Part shown: piece after piece, positions 28,131 through 35,906 of the stretch
Layout: each line of letters opens with the position of its first letter
Numbering within the stretch: position 1 is the first letter of the stretch
Origin: CSP1-4 sp963777975
Lineage (GTDB): Bacteria > Chloroflexota > Limnocylindria > Limnocylindrales > CSP1-4
Length of the DNA: 64,000 nt
Assembly (NCBI GenBank): GCA_963777975.1
Contig: CAVZSO010000005.1
Coordinates: 186,001 to 250,000 of the forward strand
Direction: 5' to 3'
The notes under the pieces: model-generated
What the model saw: the letters and a program-made list of their open reading frames with translations, nothing else
The model's database searches: none
Told to the model about the DNA's origin: nothing
Program-made: the position numbers and the translations under genes

Positions 28131-29377
28131 GGGGTCTCGCCGGGTTCCTCGGCACGGCCGACACGGCGTGCCTCCGGGGCGGTCATCGGATCGCGCTCGA
28201 AGGGCTCGGCGACGCGGCTGTCGAGCAGACGCGCTCGCGTGATGGCACGCGCGCCGAACCGTCGGCGGATGAGGTCGGTAGCCTCGACCGCGCGTCGCTG
28301 GCGCGCGTCGATCGGCTCGAAGAGGGCGAGCTGCTCGCGCGCGCCGAGGTTCGCCGCCGCGACGCCAAGGAGGCGGATCGTCTTGCCGCGCATCTCCGGC
28401 ACCGCCAGCGCCATCGCGGTCTGCCAGATCACCTGGGTCAGGTCGGTCGGCTCGTCGAGCGTTCGCTGGCGAGTGACCGTCTCGAAGTGCGAGTCCCGGA
28501 CCTTGACGCTGACGGTGGCGGCCCTCAGGCCAGCCGCGCGGAGACGCCCGGCGACACCCTCGGACAGAGCCAGCAGGGTGCGTTCGAGCTCCTCGGGATC
28601 GCGCGTGTCGACGGTGAACGTGTGTTCGTGACTGACCGACTTGGCCTCCATCCCATCGCCGACCGGCGACCGATCGATGCCTCGCGCTCGTTCGGTCAGG
28701 TCGGCGCCGTGGCGCCCGAAACGCCTGACGAGCGCCGCGGGATCGAGCGCGGCCAGGTCGCCGATCGTCCGTACGCCGTGCTCCTCGAGCGCCAGGCGTG
28801 TCTTGGGGCCGACGCCCCACAGGCGCCAGATCGGGAGCGGCGCCAGGAAGTCCGCCTCCTCACCGGGCGGCACGACCACCAGGCCGTCCGGCTTGCGCAG
28901 GTCCGAGGCGATCTTGGCGACCAGCTTGGTCGCCGCCACGCCGACGGACGCGGTCAGCAGCAGCTCGTCCGCGATGGCGCGCCGGATGGCACCGGCGACG
29001 GCGGTCGCGTCGCCGAAGAGCGCCTCGGTACCGGCCACGTCGAGGAACGCCTCGTCGATCGAGATCGGCTCGACGAGCGGCGTGAAGCGTCGCAGGATGG
29101 CCATCACCTGGCGGCTGACCGCCGCGTACTTGCGGCCGTCGACGGGCAGGAAGACGCCATCGGGGCAGAGCGCACCGGCCGTCCGCAGCGGCATCGCCGA
29201 GCGAACGCCGAAGGCGCGTGCCTCGTACGACGCGGCGCTGACCACGCCCCGATCGGTCGGGCCGCCACCGCCGACGATGACCGGCCGGCCGCGCAGCTCC
29301 GGGCGATCGCGCTGCTCGACGGCGGCGAAGAAGGCATCGAGATCGACGTGCAGGATGGTCGCCTTGGCCGTCGCCAT
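28127..29377 (-). CDS. dinB: DNA polymerase IV (Y family)
   Basis: A 416-residue translesion polymerase. Catalytic acidic residues sit in ILHVDLDAFFAAVEQ and ISIDEAFLDVAGTE, the fingers have VVSAASYEARAFGVRSAMP, and the thumb holds the helix-hairpin-helix WGVGPKTRLALEEHGVRTIGDLA. The little finger domain follows at about 240-350 with SVSHEHTFTVDTRD. The ATG at 29377 overlaps the stop of the upstream membrane protein (TGATG), so this gene is in a different transcript from the SOS promoter that starts beyond its 3' end. A C-terminal tail of about 50 residues lacks a clear clamp motif. Confidence 0.93.
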   Translation of the reverse strand: MATAKATILHVDLDAFFAAVEQRDRPELRGRPVIVGGGGPTDRGVVSAASYEARAFGVRSAMPLRTAGALCPDGVFLPVDGRKYAAVSRQVMAILRRFTPLVEPISIDEAFLDVAGTEALFGDATAVAGAIRRAIADELLLTASVGVAATKLVAKIASDLRKPDGLVVVPPGEEADFLAPLPIWRLWGVGPKTRLALEEHGVRTIGDLAALDPAALVRRFGRHGADLTERARGIDRSPVGDGMEAKSVSHEHTFTVDTRDPEELERTLLALSEGVAGRLRAAGLRAATVSVKVRDSHFETVTRQRTLDEPTDLTQVIWQTAMALAVPEMRGKTIRLLGVAAANLGAREQLALFEPIDARQRRAVEATDLIRRRFGARAITRARLLDSRVAEPFERDPMTAPEARRVGRAEEPGETP

Positions 29378-30664
29378 CAGGTGGTCCCGCCATCCATCGA
29401 GAGCGTCGAGCCCACCGGCTGGTCGCCGGCCTCCGTGACGGGCGCGACCGTCGGACCGCGTGCCGCCCAGACGGCCAGCAGCGGCACCGCGAAGAGCGCC
29501 GGCTCGAGGAGCACGTAGTAGATGAAGCTGGTCCAGCGCGCCGTGAGGAAGAGGACCATCGTGACCAGGATGCCCATCAGGGCGGCCAGCGCGATGCTCG
29601 ACATCCGATAGCGGGTGACCACGAGCAGCGCGGTCAACGTCGCCGCGACCGTGATCAGGCGCGCCTGCGTGACATCGGGCACGGGGCCGCCGAGGCTCTT
29701 CACCAAGACCCACAGATTCCACCCGTAGACGTCTTCGTGGAAGCCGGTGACCGAGGAGAGCTGCGTCAGGTAATCGAGCGGGCCCAGGATGAGGAAGGGG
29801 ATCGACAGTCCGAGCAGCAGGATGGCCGCCGAGCCAACGTAGCGCAGCCCCGCCCGTCGTCCAGCCATCTGCCAGACCGCCACCGCGAGCAGGATGACCA
29901 CGAAGATCGTCGACTGCCTCATGGCCAGCGGCAGCGCCGCCGCCAGCCCGGCGATGCGCACGCGTCGATCGTCCCATGCGCCGTCCCACGCCCAGGCGGC
30001 GGCCAGGATGGCCACCAGGAGGGCAGCGCCCGAGCTGGTCTCGATGCTGCCGTCCGCCGCGCCGTAGACGATGTTGCCGCTGGCGGCAAAGACCGCCAGG
30101 GCCGGCAATCCGAGCGTCCACGAGAGCCGCGCGGCGAGTCCGACGAAGAGGCCCAGCGTGACCAGCGAGAACGCCGCTTCGGCGTAGAAGACGCCGTCCT
30201 TGCCGGCCACCAGGTAGCCCGGCAGATGGGCCAGGAAGGTGAGCGGTGGATATGGCACCGGCCAGCCCGGCGGGCGCGTGAACTGATAGACGTGGCCGTA
30301 CGGGGAGGCGCCGGAGAGCAGCACCCCGAGACCTTCCCAGATGGCATCGAGGACGTCGGAGCCGCCGTAGCCCTGGAGCTCGACCAGCCGCAGCCCGATG
30401 GCGCCGGCCACGATGTAGCCGACCGGGATCCAGCTCCGTCCGGTGATGACGAACGCGTAGGTGACGAACGGCCAGAGCCAGGACGAGCGCCATGCGCATC
30501 GGCGACGGCAGCAGGTCCAGGTCACGGCCGGAGATGACGAGAGCGAAGAAGAGCCCCAGGCCGAGCAGGCCACCGAGCTCGAGGTCGTGGTCCGAACCGG
30601 GCGTCGGCAGCCGCCGAAGCAACGCGGTCGAGTCGAAGAAGGAGGTCGATCGCCGGGCGGTCAT
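29377..30664 (-). CDS. Polytopic membrane protein, glycosyltransferase-like (frameshifted)
   Basis: An integral membrane protein of about 428 residues with ten or so helices. The N-terminal piece (MTARRSTSFFDSTALLRRL to MRMALVLAL) is in one frame and the rest (WPFVTYAFVITGRSWIP onward) in the next; the break lies at about 30470-30485 and the total length is 3n+1. The luminal loop SPYGHVYQFTRPPGWPVPYPP resembles polyprenol-phosphate-sugar transferases of the GT-C fold, whose first loop carries catalytic acids; the Asp/Glu here are in ELQGYGGSDVLDAIWEG. Substrate unknown. It is the first gene of the unit that continues into dinB, a curious pairing. Confidence 0.65.
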
Positions 30665-30729
30665 GCCGCCAGAGTCTAGGTCGGGCGTCCAGCCGCCCGG
30701 GAGGCGCGAGGTCGGGGAAGCCCTCCCGG

Positions 30730-31176
30730 TCAGCCCTTGGGCTCGACGACGACGGTGACTTCCGGCGTCATGCCCGAGAAGACCTTGACGGCGACCTTGT
30801 AGGTGCCCAGGGTCTTGAGCGGCTCCTCGAGGTCGACCTTGTGGCGGTCGACGACGATGCCGCGGCGGGCCAGGGCGTCGGCGATGTCCTTGGCCGTGAT
30901 GGAGCCGTACAGCTTGCCGCCGTCGCCGACCTTGACGCCCATGGTCAGGGTCGTGCTGGCGATGCGCGTGGCGTAGATCTCGGCTTCCTCGCGCTCACGC
31001 TTGCGCTTGTCCTCGCGGCTCGCGATGTCGTGTTGCCAGGCCCGGTAGGCACCGCCGGCGGCAGGCACGGCGAGCTTGTGCGGGATGAGGTAGTTGCGGG
31101 CGTAGCCGTCAGCCACGTCCTTGAGCTCGCCGCTCTTGCCGAGCTTGGCGACATCGCCGGTCAGGATGACCTTCAC
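30730..31176 (-). CDS. rplI: 50S ribosomal protein bL9
   Basis: A 148-residue ribosomal protein: N-terminal rRNA-binding domain VKVILTGDVAKLGKSGELKDV with NYLIPHKLAVPA, the long central helix rich in Lys/Arg/Glu (REDKRKREREEAEIYATRI), and the C-terminal domain KLYGSITAKDIADALARRGI. The GTG start follows GGAGGAAC at ten bases and overlaps the stop of the upstream DUF1232 gene. Unusually, rpsF, ssb and rpsR, which often stand beside rplI, are not in the immediate neighbourhood, although dnaB is 3 kb downstream. Confidence 0.95.
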   Translation of the reverse strand: MKVILTGDVAKLGKSGELKDVADGYARNYLIPHKLAVPAAGGAYRAWQHDIASREDKRKREREEAEIYATRIASTTLTMGVKVGDGGKLYGSITAKDIADALARRGIVVDRHKVDLEEPLKTLGTYKVAVKVFSGMTPEVTVVVEPKG

Positions 31177-31673
31177 GCGGGACGTTCCTCCTTGGTGATC
31201 CACTCGCGGAACCGGCGATCCGCGCCGGTCCCGATGATGATGTTCCCGACCGCCTCGAAGGCTTCGGGGATGAGGCGCAGCATCTGTCGGACCTGCCGCG
31301 GCACGTAACGACGCACCTGGGCCAGGTCGCGATCGAGCCAGGCGCGCTCGATGCCCAGCTCCTCCAACTTGGCGTCCAGCAACGCCGCCGGGATGCCATC
31401 GATGAACATGTCGATGGCGATGACCACGACCGCCACGTCATCGAGCGCTCCGATGAGCGGGATCCAGTCGGGCAGGATGTCGAAGGGCAGGGCGACGTAG
31501 CCGAGCGCGACGGCCAGGACGGCCTTCTGGGCCGGCGGCACGCGATCGTCCCGAAGGAGCGACCAGACCAGCCGGCCGTAGACCGGCGCGCGCGAGGCGA
31601 GCGGCAGGAAGGCGATGAGGTTGAGGGACCGGGCCAGGTTCGCCTGGCGCCCGGAACGTCGTGAGCGGGCCAT
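31173..31673 (-). CDS. DUF1232 (YkvA-type) membrane protein
   Basis: A 166-residue protein. The DUF1232 motif is seen in PAQKAVLAVALGYVALPFDILPDWIPLIGALDDVAVVVIAI (about 50-90), with the family's PxDxxPD signature. A basic N-terminus and an amphipathic C-terminal helix region (RYVPRQVRQMLRLIPE) flank it. The function is unknown. Its stop overlaps the GTG of rplI, so the two genes are co-translated. Confidence 0.82.
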   Translation of the reverse strand: MARSRRSGRQANLARSLNLIAFLPLASRAPVYGRLVWSLLRDDRVPPAQKAVLAVALGYVALPFDILPDWIPLIGALDDVAVVVIAIDMFIDGIPAALLDAKLEELGIERAWLDRDLAQVRRYVPRQVRQMLRLIPEAFEAVGNIIIGTGADRRFREWITKEERPA

Positions 31674-31740
31674 CGGAGCGTGGAGTATACGCGGCGCCAG
31701 CGGACGATCCGGTAGAGCGTCGGGGCGGGCCCGGGTCGCT

Positions 31741-31932
31741 CTACGGGCTGGCGGCGAGGATGGCGGCCGGCAGGAGGATCAGGATCACGAGCAGCGCGAG
31801 CGCCACGCGAGCGATGACCATGAGCGCCGCCCGCCAGACCGGGCGCCGTGCGCGATCCACACGGTCAGGAGGCGATCCGACGTGTAGGCCTGGCGGCAAC
31901 GCGGCGCGAGCTCGAGACCCGATGATCGGCAT
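31741..31932 (-). CDS. Possible small membrane peptide
   Basis: A 63-residue frame ending in a clean transmembrane helix (VIARVALALLVILILLPAAILAA). ATG at 31932 or a second ATG directly before the helix (near 31821) could start it. No Shine-Dalgarno sequence or homology supports it, so it is a weak call. Confidence 0.3.
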   Translation of the reverse strand: MPIIGSRARAALPPGLHVGSPPDRVDRARRPVWRAALMVIARVALALLVILILLPAAILAASP

Positions 31933-31969
31933 GTCAGCGGTCGCCTGTCGTGAGCAGTCAGGACGACGG

Positions 31970-32156
31970 TCAGCTCTTGGCCTTGGTCGTTCGGACGGCG
32001 TCCTGGACGTCGCCGAGGCCCTGCTGGGCCGCGCCCTGGACTTGCCTCGCCTCGACCATTGACCTTCGTCTTCTTGTTGCCGGTGACAGAGCCGAGCCAC
32101 TCCTCGAGCGTGCCGCGGGCCTTGCTGATGGCGCCCTTGGCGTGTTGATCGGTCAT
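31970..32156 (-). CDS. CsbD family stress protein (frameshifted)
   Basis: A short hydrophilic protein of the CsbD type: MTDQHAKGAISKARGTLEEW with GSVTGNKKTKV, then, in the next frame, VEARQVQGAAQQGLGDVQDA and the terminal VRTTKAKS. The region is 187 bases long (3n+1). At the join, GGTCAATGGTC shows a repeated GGTC, so a 7-base tandem insertion would explain the shift. CsbD proteins are general stress proteins of unknown activity. The next gene upstream (GlsB-type) is another stress-linked small protein. Confidence 0.68.
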
Positions 32157-32235
32157 GGTCTCGTCCTCGCTATGCGATGGGCTGACCCGTCCGGAGGCGG
32201 GTCGCGATCGTCTGCGTTGGGACCGCCACGCTTGC

Positions 32236-32502
32236 TCAGCGCAGACGCAGGGCCGTCGACCGCTGAAGAAGTTCACCGCGAAGACGACCAGGATGGCGCC
32301 GAGCGTGGCGATGAGGATGCTCTCGACGTTGATGCCATCGACGGAGCCGATGCTCAGGATCGATCGTCGCGATGAAGCCGCCGACGAGGCCGCCGACGAT
32401 GCCGAGCACGACCATCATCAAGAGGCCCGATCGGGAGCCCATGACGAGGTTGGCGAGGAAGCCGGCGATGGCGCCGACGATGATCCAGCTGATGAAACCC
32501 AT
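32236..32502 (-). CDS. GlsB/YeaQ/YmgE family membrane protein (frameshifted)
   Basis: A small membrane protein with the family pattern GFISWIIVGAIAGFLANLVMG, then GLLMMVVLGIVGGLVGGFIATI. At GATCGATC (32358-32365) the frame moves; after removing one 4-base copy it continues as LSIGSVDGINVESILIATLG and AILVVFAVNFFSG. The true 3' end is uncertain: the stop at 32236 is in the original frame. The family is stress-induced and has about 85 residues, which agrees with a stop near 32240. Confidence 0.62.
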   Translation of the reverse strand: MGFISWIIVGAIAGFLANLVMGSRSGLLMMVVLGIVGGLVGGFIATIDPEHRLRRWHQRREHPHRHARRHPGRLRGELLQRSTALRLR

Positions 32503-32606
32503 GATGTCCGATCCCTTTCGTGACCGGGTCGACCGCAAGGGTCCGACCGTGAGTGCTCATGGAGCGTCGCGGTGGACGAACCGCACCGCGACGCGGTTGG
32601 CGCAGG

Positions 32607-33014
32607 TCAGGCCGGCTCGCGCCGGAAGATGCCGATCGCCCAGAGGACGATCAATTCGATGATGGTCACGCCGATGAAGGCGACGATGGCGGTGATGTCG
32701 AGCGTCGAACCGTTGGCGTGGAGAGCGTCCGTGCGCAGGATCCCGTCGAACGGGGCGATGAAGACCTGGCTCACCGTCAGGATGCCGGAGACGAGGCCGT
32801 TGGCCTCCCGGGCGTCGAGCAGGAGGAGCACGATCCGCGCTCCGATGACGACCTGGATGAGCCCGAAGACGAGGATGACGATGCGGCGGGCGAGCTCTGA
32901 CCCGGCTGGACCGGTCGTGGTCGTGCGGCGACGGTCGGTCGACACGGTCTCGCGGCCCGCGGTGGGCGTCGGTCCTTCGGTGACGACCGTCCGGTCGACT
33001 TGTTCGATGGTCAT
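32607..33014 (-). CDS. YggT-like membrane protein
   Basis: A 135-residue protein. A hydrophilic Thr/Arg-rich N-terminus (to about 40) is followed by helices IVILVFGLIQVVIGARIVLLLL (about 45-66), a loop with VSQVFIAPFDGILR, and LDITAIVAFIGVTIIELIVLWAIGIF (about 105-130). The spacing of the two helices and the loop Pro-Phe recall the YggT fold. GGAGG six bases before the ATG supports the start. Role unknown; it is part of a run of small membrane and stress genes. Confidence 0.65.
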   Translation of the reverse strand: MTIEQVDRTVVTEGPTPTAGRETVSTDRRRTTTTGPAGSELARRIVILVFGLIQVVIGARIVLLLLDAREANGLVSGILTVSQVFIAPFDGILRTDALHANGSTLDITAIVAFIGVTIIELIVLWAIGIFRREPA

Positions 33015-33123
33015 GACTTCCTCCAGAAACCTTCAGGCATCCGGGGAAGCGGGGACATCATGACCACCGCCGGGAGTCGCTCCGGCCACTGCTGTGGTTG
33101 CAGTGAAGCATGCGATCGTGCTA

Positions 33124-33155
33124 TTGTCAACTGTAGTTTCAGTTGTCAACTGTAG
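33124..33155 (+). promoter_or_regulatory. Tandem operator repeats before XRE gene
   Basis: TTGTCAACTGTAG occurs at 33124-33136 and again at 33143-33155, 19 bases apart (about two helical turns). The second copy contains the exact palindrome CAGTTG-T-CAACTG (33140-33152). Both lie between two divergent genes. Read on the reverse strand, each contains TTGACA, so a repressor here could block both directions. Confidence 0.6.
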
Positions 33156-33166
33156 GAGCGACCAAG

Positions 33167-33556
33167 ATGACGCCGACGTCGATGGGCACGGTTCTCAGAC
33201 AGGCACGCGCGGTGCGGGAGATGTCCGCTGGTGACGCGGCGCGCGCAGCAGGCATCTCGGCTGCCTACCTCAGCAGGCTCGAGGGCGATGCGGTCAAGAA
33301 GCCATCCCCGTTGGTGCTGCATCAGCTGAGCGAAGCACTGACCGTGCCCTATGCCGACCTCATGCGCCTGAGCGGCTACCCATTACCCGGCGAGCGCCAC
33401 TACGGGCCCGCGGATTCGGTCGGCGCAGCGCTCTTCGTCGACCTCACCGAAGACGAGCGTGACGAGCTGCTCGAGTACCTGGCCTGGTATCGATCTCGCC
33501 GCCGGTCTCGCCGGAGCAAAGCCGTGGCCCTTGACAATGGAACAGACGTTCGGTAA
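33167..33556 (+). CDS. XRE family transcriptional regulator
   Basis: A 129-residue regulator with an N-terminal helix-turn-helix (TVLRQARAVREMSAGDAARAAGISAAYLSRLEGDAVKKP reads as the five helices, residues about 6-65). It ends in an acidic then very basic tail (DLTEDERDELLEYL, then RSRRRSRRSK). ATG at 33167 is used because AGGAG is nine bases upstream. The tandem repeats just before it suggest autoregulation. It ends 27 bases before the lexA start and its 3' end contains the lexA promoter. Confidence 0.82.
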   Translation: MTPTSMGTVLRQARAVREMSAGDAARAAGISAAYLSRLEGDAVKKPSPLVLHQLSEALTVPYADLMRLSGYPLPGERHYGPADSVGAALFVDLTEDERDELLEYLAWYRSRRRSRRSKAVALDNGTDVR

Positions 33557-33559
33557 TGT
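33531..33559 (+). promoter_or_regulatory. lexA promoter with LexA box
   Basis: TTGACA (33531-33536), a 17-base spacer and TAATGT (33554-33559) form a near-consensus promoter. GAAC-AGAC-GTTC (33540-33551) fills the spacer, so LexA would occlude RNA polymerase. This is the classic autoregulatory arrangement. Confidence 0.85.
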
Positions 33560-33583
33560 CTGGCTGAGGAAAGGAGGCGCCGG

Positions 33584-34234
33584 TTGACCAGACACGACGC
33601 CACCCGCAAGCAGCGCATCATCGACTACATCGCCGCCACGCTCCGAGCGCGCGGCTATCCGCCGTCCGTGCGCGAGATCGGCCAGGCGGTCGGGCTGGCC
33701 TCGACCTCCGCCGTCCATCATCACCTCGAGGCTCTCGAGAAGGAGGGCTACCTGGAGCGCGGCGCCGCGCGCTCGCGCGCCATCCGCCTGACGCCCCATG
33801 CGGCGCTGCAATCGGGCCTCTCGAGCGAGCTCCTGCCCCAATCGCCGGCGGAGCAGAGCCACGTGCTGCCGATCGTCGGTGAGATCGCTGCCGGCGGACC
33901 GATCGAGGCCTACCAGGACACGAGCGAGACGCTCTCGGTGCCGGAGCTGCTGGCGCCTGCGGGCGATGCGTACGTGCTGCGCGTCCGTGGCGACTCGATG
34001 ATCGATGCCCACATCCAGGACGGCGACTTCGTCGTCATCCGTCCCCAGCAGACCGCTCGGAACGGCGACATCGTGGTCGCGCAGGTCGAGGAGAACGCGG
34101 TCACGTTGAAGCGCTTCTTCAAGGAGAACGGCAAGGTTCGGCTGCAGCCGGCCAACGAGCAGTACGCGCCGATGATCTATGACGACGTCCGCGTGCAGGG
34201 CAAGCTCATCGGGGTCATCCGCCGCCTCGACTGA
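33584..34234 (+). CDS. lexA: SOS repressor LexA
   Basis: A 216-residue repressor and self-cleaving protease. The winged helix-turn-helix (RKQRIIDYIAATLRARGYPP, then VREIGQAVGLASTSAVHHHL) occupies residues 1-70. The cleavage site is Ala103-Gly104 in VGEIAAGGPIEA, with the catalytic Ser138 (RGDSMIDAHIQDGDF) and Lys176 (NAVTLKRFF) in place. The TTG start has AAGGAGG six bases upstream. The promoter contains a LexA box, and two further boxes stand before the small gene at 28044, so the local regulon is visible. Confidence 0.96.
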   Translation: MTRHDATRKQRIIDYIAATLRARGYPPSVREIGQAVGLASTSAVHHHLEALEKEGYLERGAARSRAIRLTPHAALQSGLSSELLPQSPAEQSHVLPIVGEIAAGGPIEAYQDTSETLSVPELLAPAGDAYVLRVRGDSMIDAHIQDGDFVVIRPQQTARNGDIVVAQVEENAVTLKRFFKENGKVRLQPANEQYAPMIYDDVRVQGKLIGVIRRLD

Positions 34235-34261
34235 CGCCCGACCAGATACCGAATCCATCTG

Positions 34262-34294
34262 CCGCCCCGCCTGTATCCCCACCGGGCGGGGCGG
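34262..34294 (+). terminator. Hairpin after lexA
   Basis: CCGCCCCGCC (34262-34271) and GGCGGGGCGG (34285-34294) form a perfect ten-pair stem with a 13-base loop, 28 bases after the lexA stop. There is no T-run, so it may act as a terminator only weakly or with Rho. Confidence 0.6.
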
Positions 34295-34340
34295 TCGCAT
34301 ATCTGACCCAGCCGCCATGGCCCCGTGCGACAATCGAGCC

Positions 34341-34994
34341 GTGAACCCACCCTTCGGCTCGGGCACGCTCGGAGACTTCCTTGCCCGGCTGGCCTCGGCC
34401 GAGCCCACGCCTGGCGGGGGCAGCGCATCGGCCGTGGCCGGCTCGATGGCTGCCGCCCTGGTGAGCATGGTCGCCAGGCTGAGCGCTGGACGCCCGAAGT
34501 ACGCGCCGTACGTGTCCACGTTGGACCGCGCCGGTGCCGTCGGGGAGGACACGCGGCGTCGTCTGCTGGAGCTGGCCGACGAGGATAGCCGCGCCTACGA
34601 CGGCTTCGCCGCCGCCATGAAGCTGCCGCACGAGACGCCCGTCGAGATCGCCGGACGACAAGCCGCCATCCGGGCCGCCGCGCGCGCGGCGACCGACGTG
34701 CCGATGGAGGTCGTGCAGGTCTGCCGGACGGTCGCGGCCGAGCTCGAGTCGCTTGCCGGCCGGAGCAACATGAACGCCTCGAGCGACCTGCTGGTGGGCG
34801 CCCTTCTGACCGATGCCGCCGCGCGAGGCGCGGCCGCGAACGTCTTCATCAACCTGCCGTCGGTCGGTGACCCGGACTTCGAGGATCACGCACTGCTTGA
34901 GGTGACGACCGCGCTCGCGCTGATCGAGGACTTCGTGGCCCAGGTCAGGCTGGTCGTCGGTTCAGGCGAGTTGCGCGAACCCGAGGACGCGTGA
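34341..34994 (+). CDS. Cyclodeaminase/cyclohydrolase family protein (FchA-like)
   Basis: A 217-residue protein of the FTCD C-terminal family (PF04961 type). This family includes formimidoyl-THF cyclodeaminase and, in C1-metabolising bacteria, methenyl-THF cyclohydrolase FchA. The folate-binding N-terminus is clear: FLARLASAEPTPGGGSASAVAGSMAAALVSMVARLS. The end is INLPSVGDPDFEDHALLEV. GTG at 34341 is used; ATG at 34317 is a second option. The stop overlaps the folD start as GTGA, which argues for a joint job. Since the neighbouring FolD has lost the lysine needed for cyclohydrolase activity, FchA function (methenyl-THF to 10-formyl-THF) is the better inference; no hut genes are present. Confidence 0.82.
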   Translation: MNPPFGSGTLGDFLARLASAEPTPGGGSASAVAGSMAAALVSMVARLSAGRPKYAPYVSTLDRAGAVGEDTRRRLLELADEDSRAYDGFAAAMKLPHETPVEIAGRQAAIRAAARAATDVPMEVVQVCRTVAAELESLAGRSNMNASSDLLVGALLTDAAARGAAANVFINLPSVGDPDFEDHALLEVTTALALIEDFVAQVRLVVGSGELREPEDA

Positions 34995-35877
34995 CCGCGG
35001 ACGCCGTCGAGGCCGGACCGCAGCTGCTCGTCGGGTCGCCCATCGCCAAGGAGATCCGCGCTCGCCTGCGCGACGAGATGGCGGCCTTCACCTCGGCACA
35101 CGGCCGCGCACCGACGCTGGTCGTCGTCTTCGTCGGCCGTGATGCGCCTTCGGCGGTCTATCTGCAGCAGATCCTCAAGTCATGCGAGAACGTCGGCGCC
35201 GCGGGTCGGGTCGTCGAGCTGGCCGAGGGCTGCTCGACCGACGAGCTTGCGGCAGCAGATCAGGGCGCTGAACGACGATCCGACGGTCGACGGGATCATC
35301 GTCCAGATGCCCCTGCCCGAAGACATCCCGCTCCGTGGGGTGATCGATGCCATCGATCCCGCGAAGGACATCGACGGTCTGCACCCGCAGAACGCCGGCC
35401 TGCTGGCCGAAGGCTATGACGGGTTCCTGCCGGCCACGGCCCAGGCCTCGGTCGAGCTCCTCAAGCGCAGCGGCATCGCCATCGAGGGCCGGCACGCCGT
35501 GGTGGTCGGCCGGAGCAACGTCGTGGGCAAGCCCGCGGCCCTGCTGCTGCTTCGCGAGCACGCGACGGTCACCATCTGCCACTCCCGCACGAAGGACCTC
35601 GCCGCCCACACGCGCACCGCGGACATCGTCATCGTCGCGGCCGGTGTGCCAGGGCTGATCACCGGTGCCATGCTCAAGCTCGGGGCCGTCGTCGTCGATG
35701 TCGGCATCAACGTGGTCGACGATGGCATCGTCGGCGACGTGGACTTCGCCAGCGCTCGGGCGGTCGTCGGTGCCATCTCGCCGGTGCCCGGTGGCGTCGG
35801 GCCGTTGACCAACGCCATCCTCATGCAGCACCTGCTGGCGGCAGCCCGCGGTCAGGCTGGTCGACCCGCGCGCCTAG
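34991..35877 (+). CDS. folD: Methylene-THF dehydrogenase FolD (frameshifted)
   Basis: FolD normally has dehydrogenase and cyclohydrolase activities. Conserved blocks are PTLVVVFVGRDAPSAVY, VDGIIVQMPLPEDI, KDIDGLHPQNAG, VVVGRSNVVGKPAALLLL and AISPVPGGVGPLTNAILM. The frame breaks at 35247-35248 (DELAAADQG versus DELRQQIRALNDD), one base too many. A second extra base near 35865-35867 (a CCC run) is needed to reach a sensible stop, TAG at 35875. The region is 3n+2 long, as two +1 events predict. In the catalytic stretch the family Tyr-x-x-x-Lys reads YLQQI, so the cyclohydrolase lysine is Ile, while the following Lys-x-Cys-Glu is kept. Dehydrogenase activity should remain. It lies at the start of the betaine/C1 locus. 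Confidence 0.85.
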
Positions 35878-35906
35878 AGTCGTGGGCGCGTGCCGGCTCG
35901 GGATCC

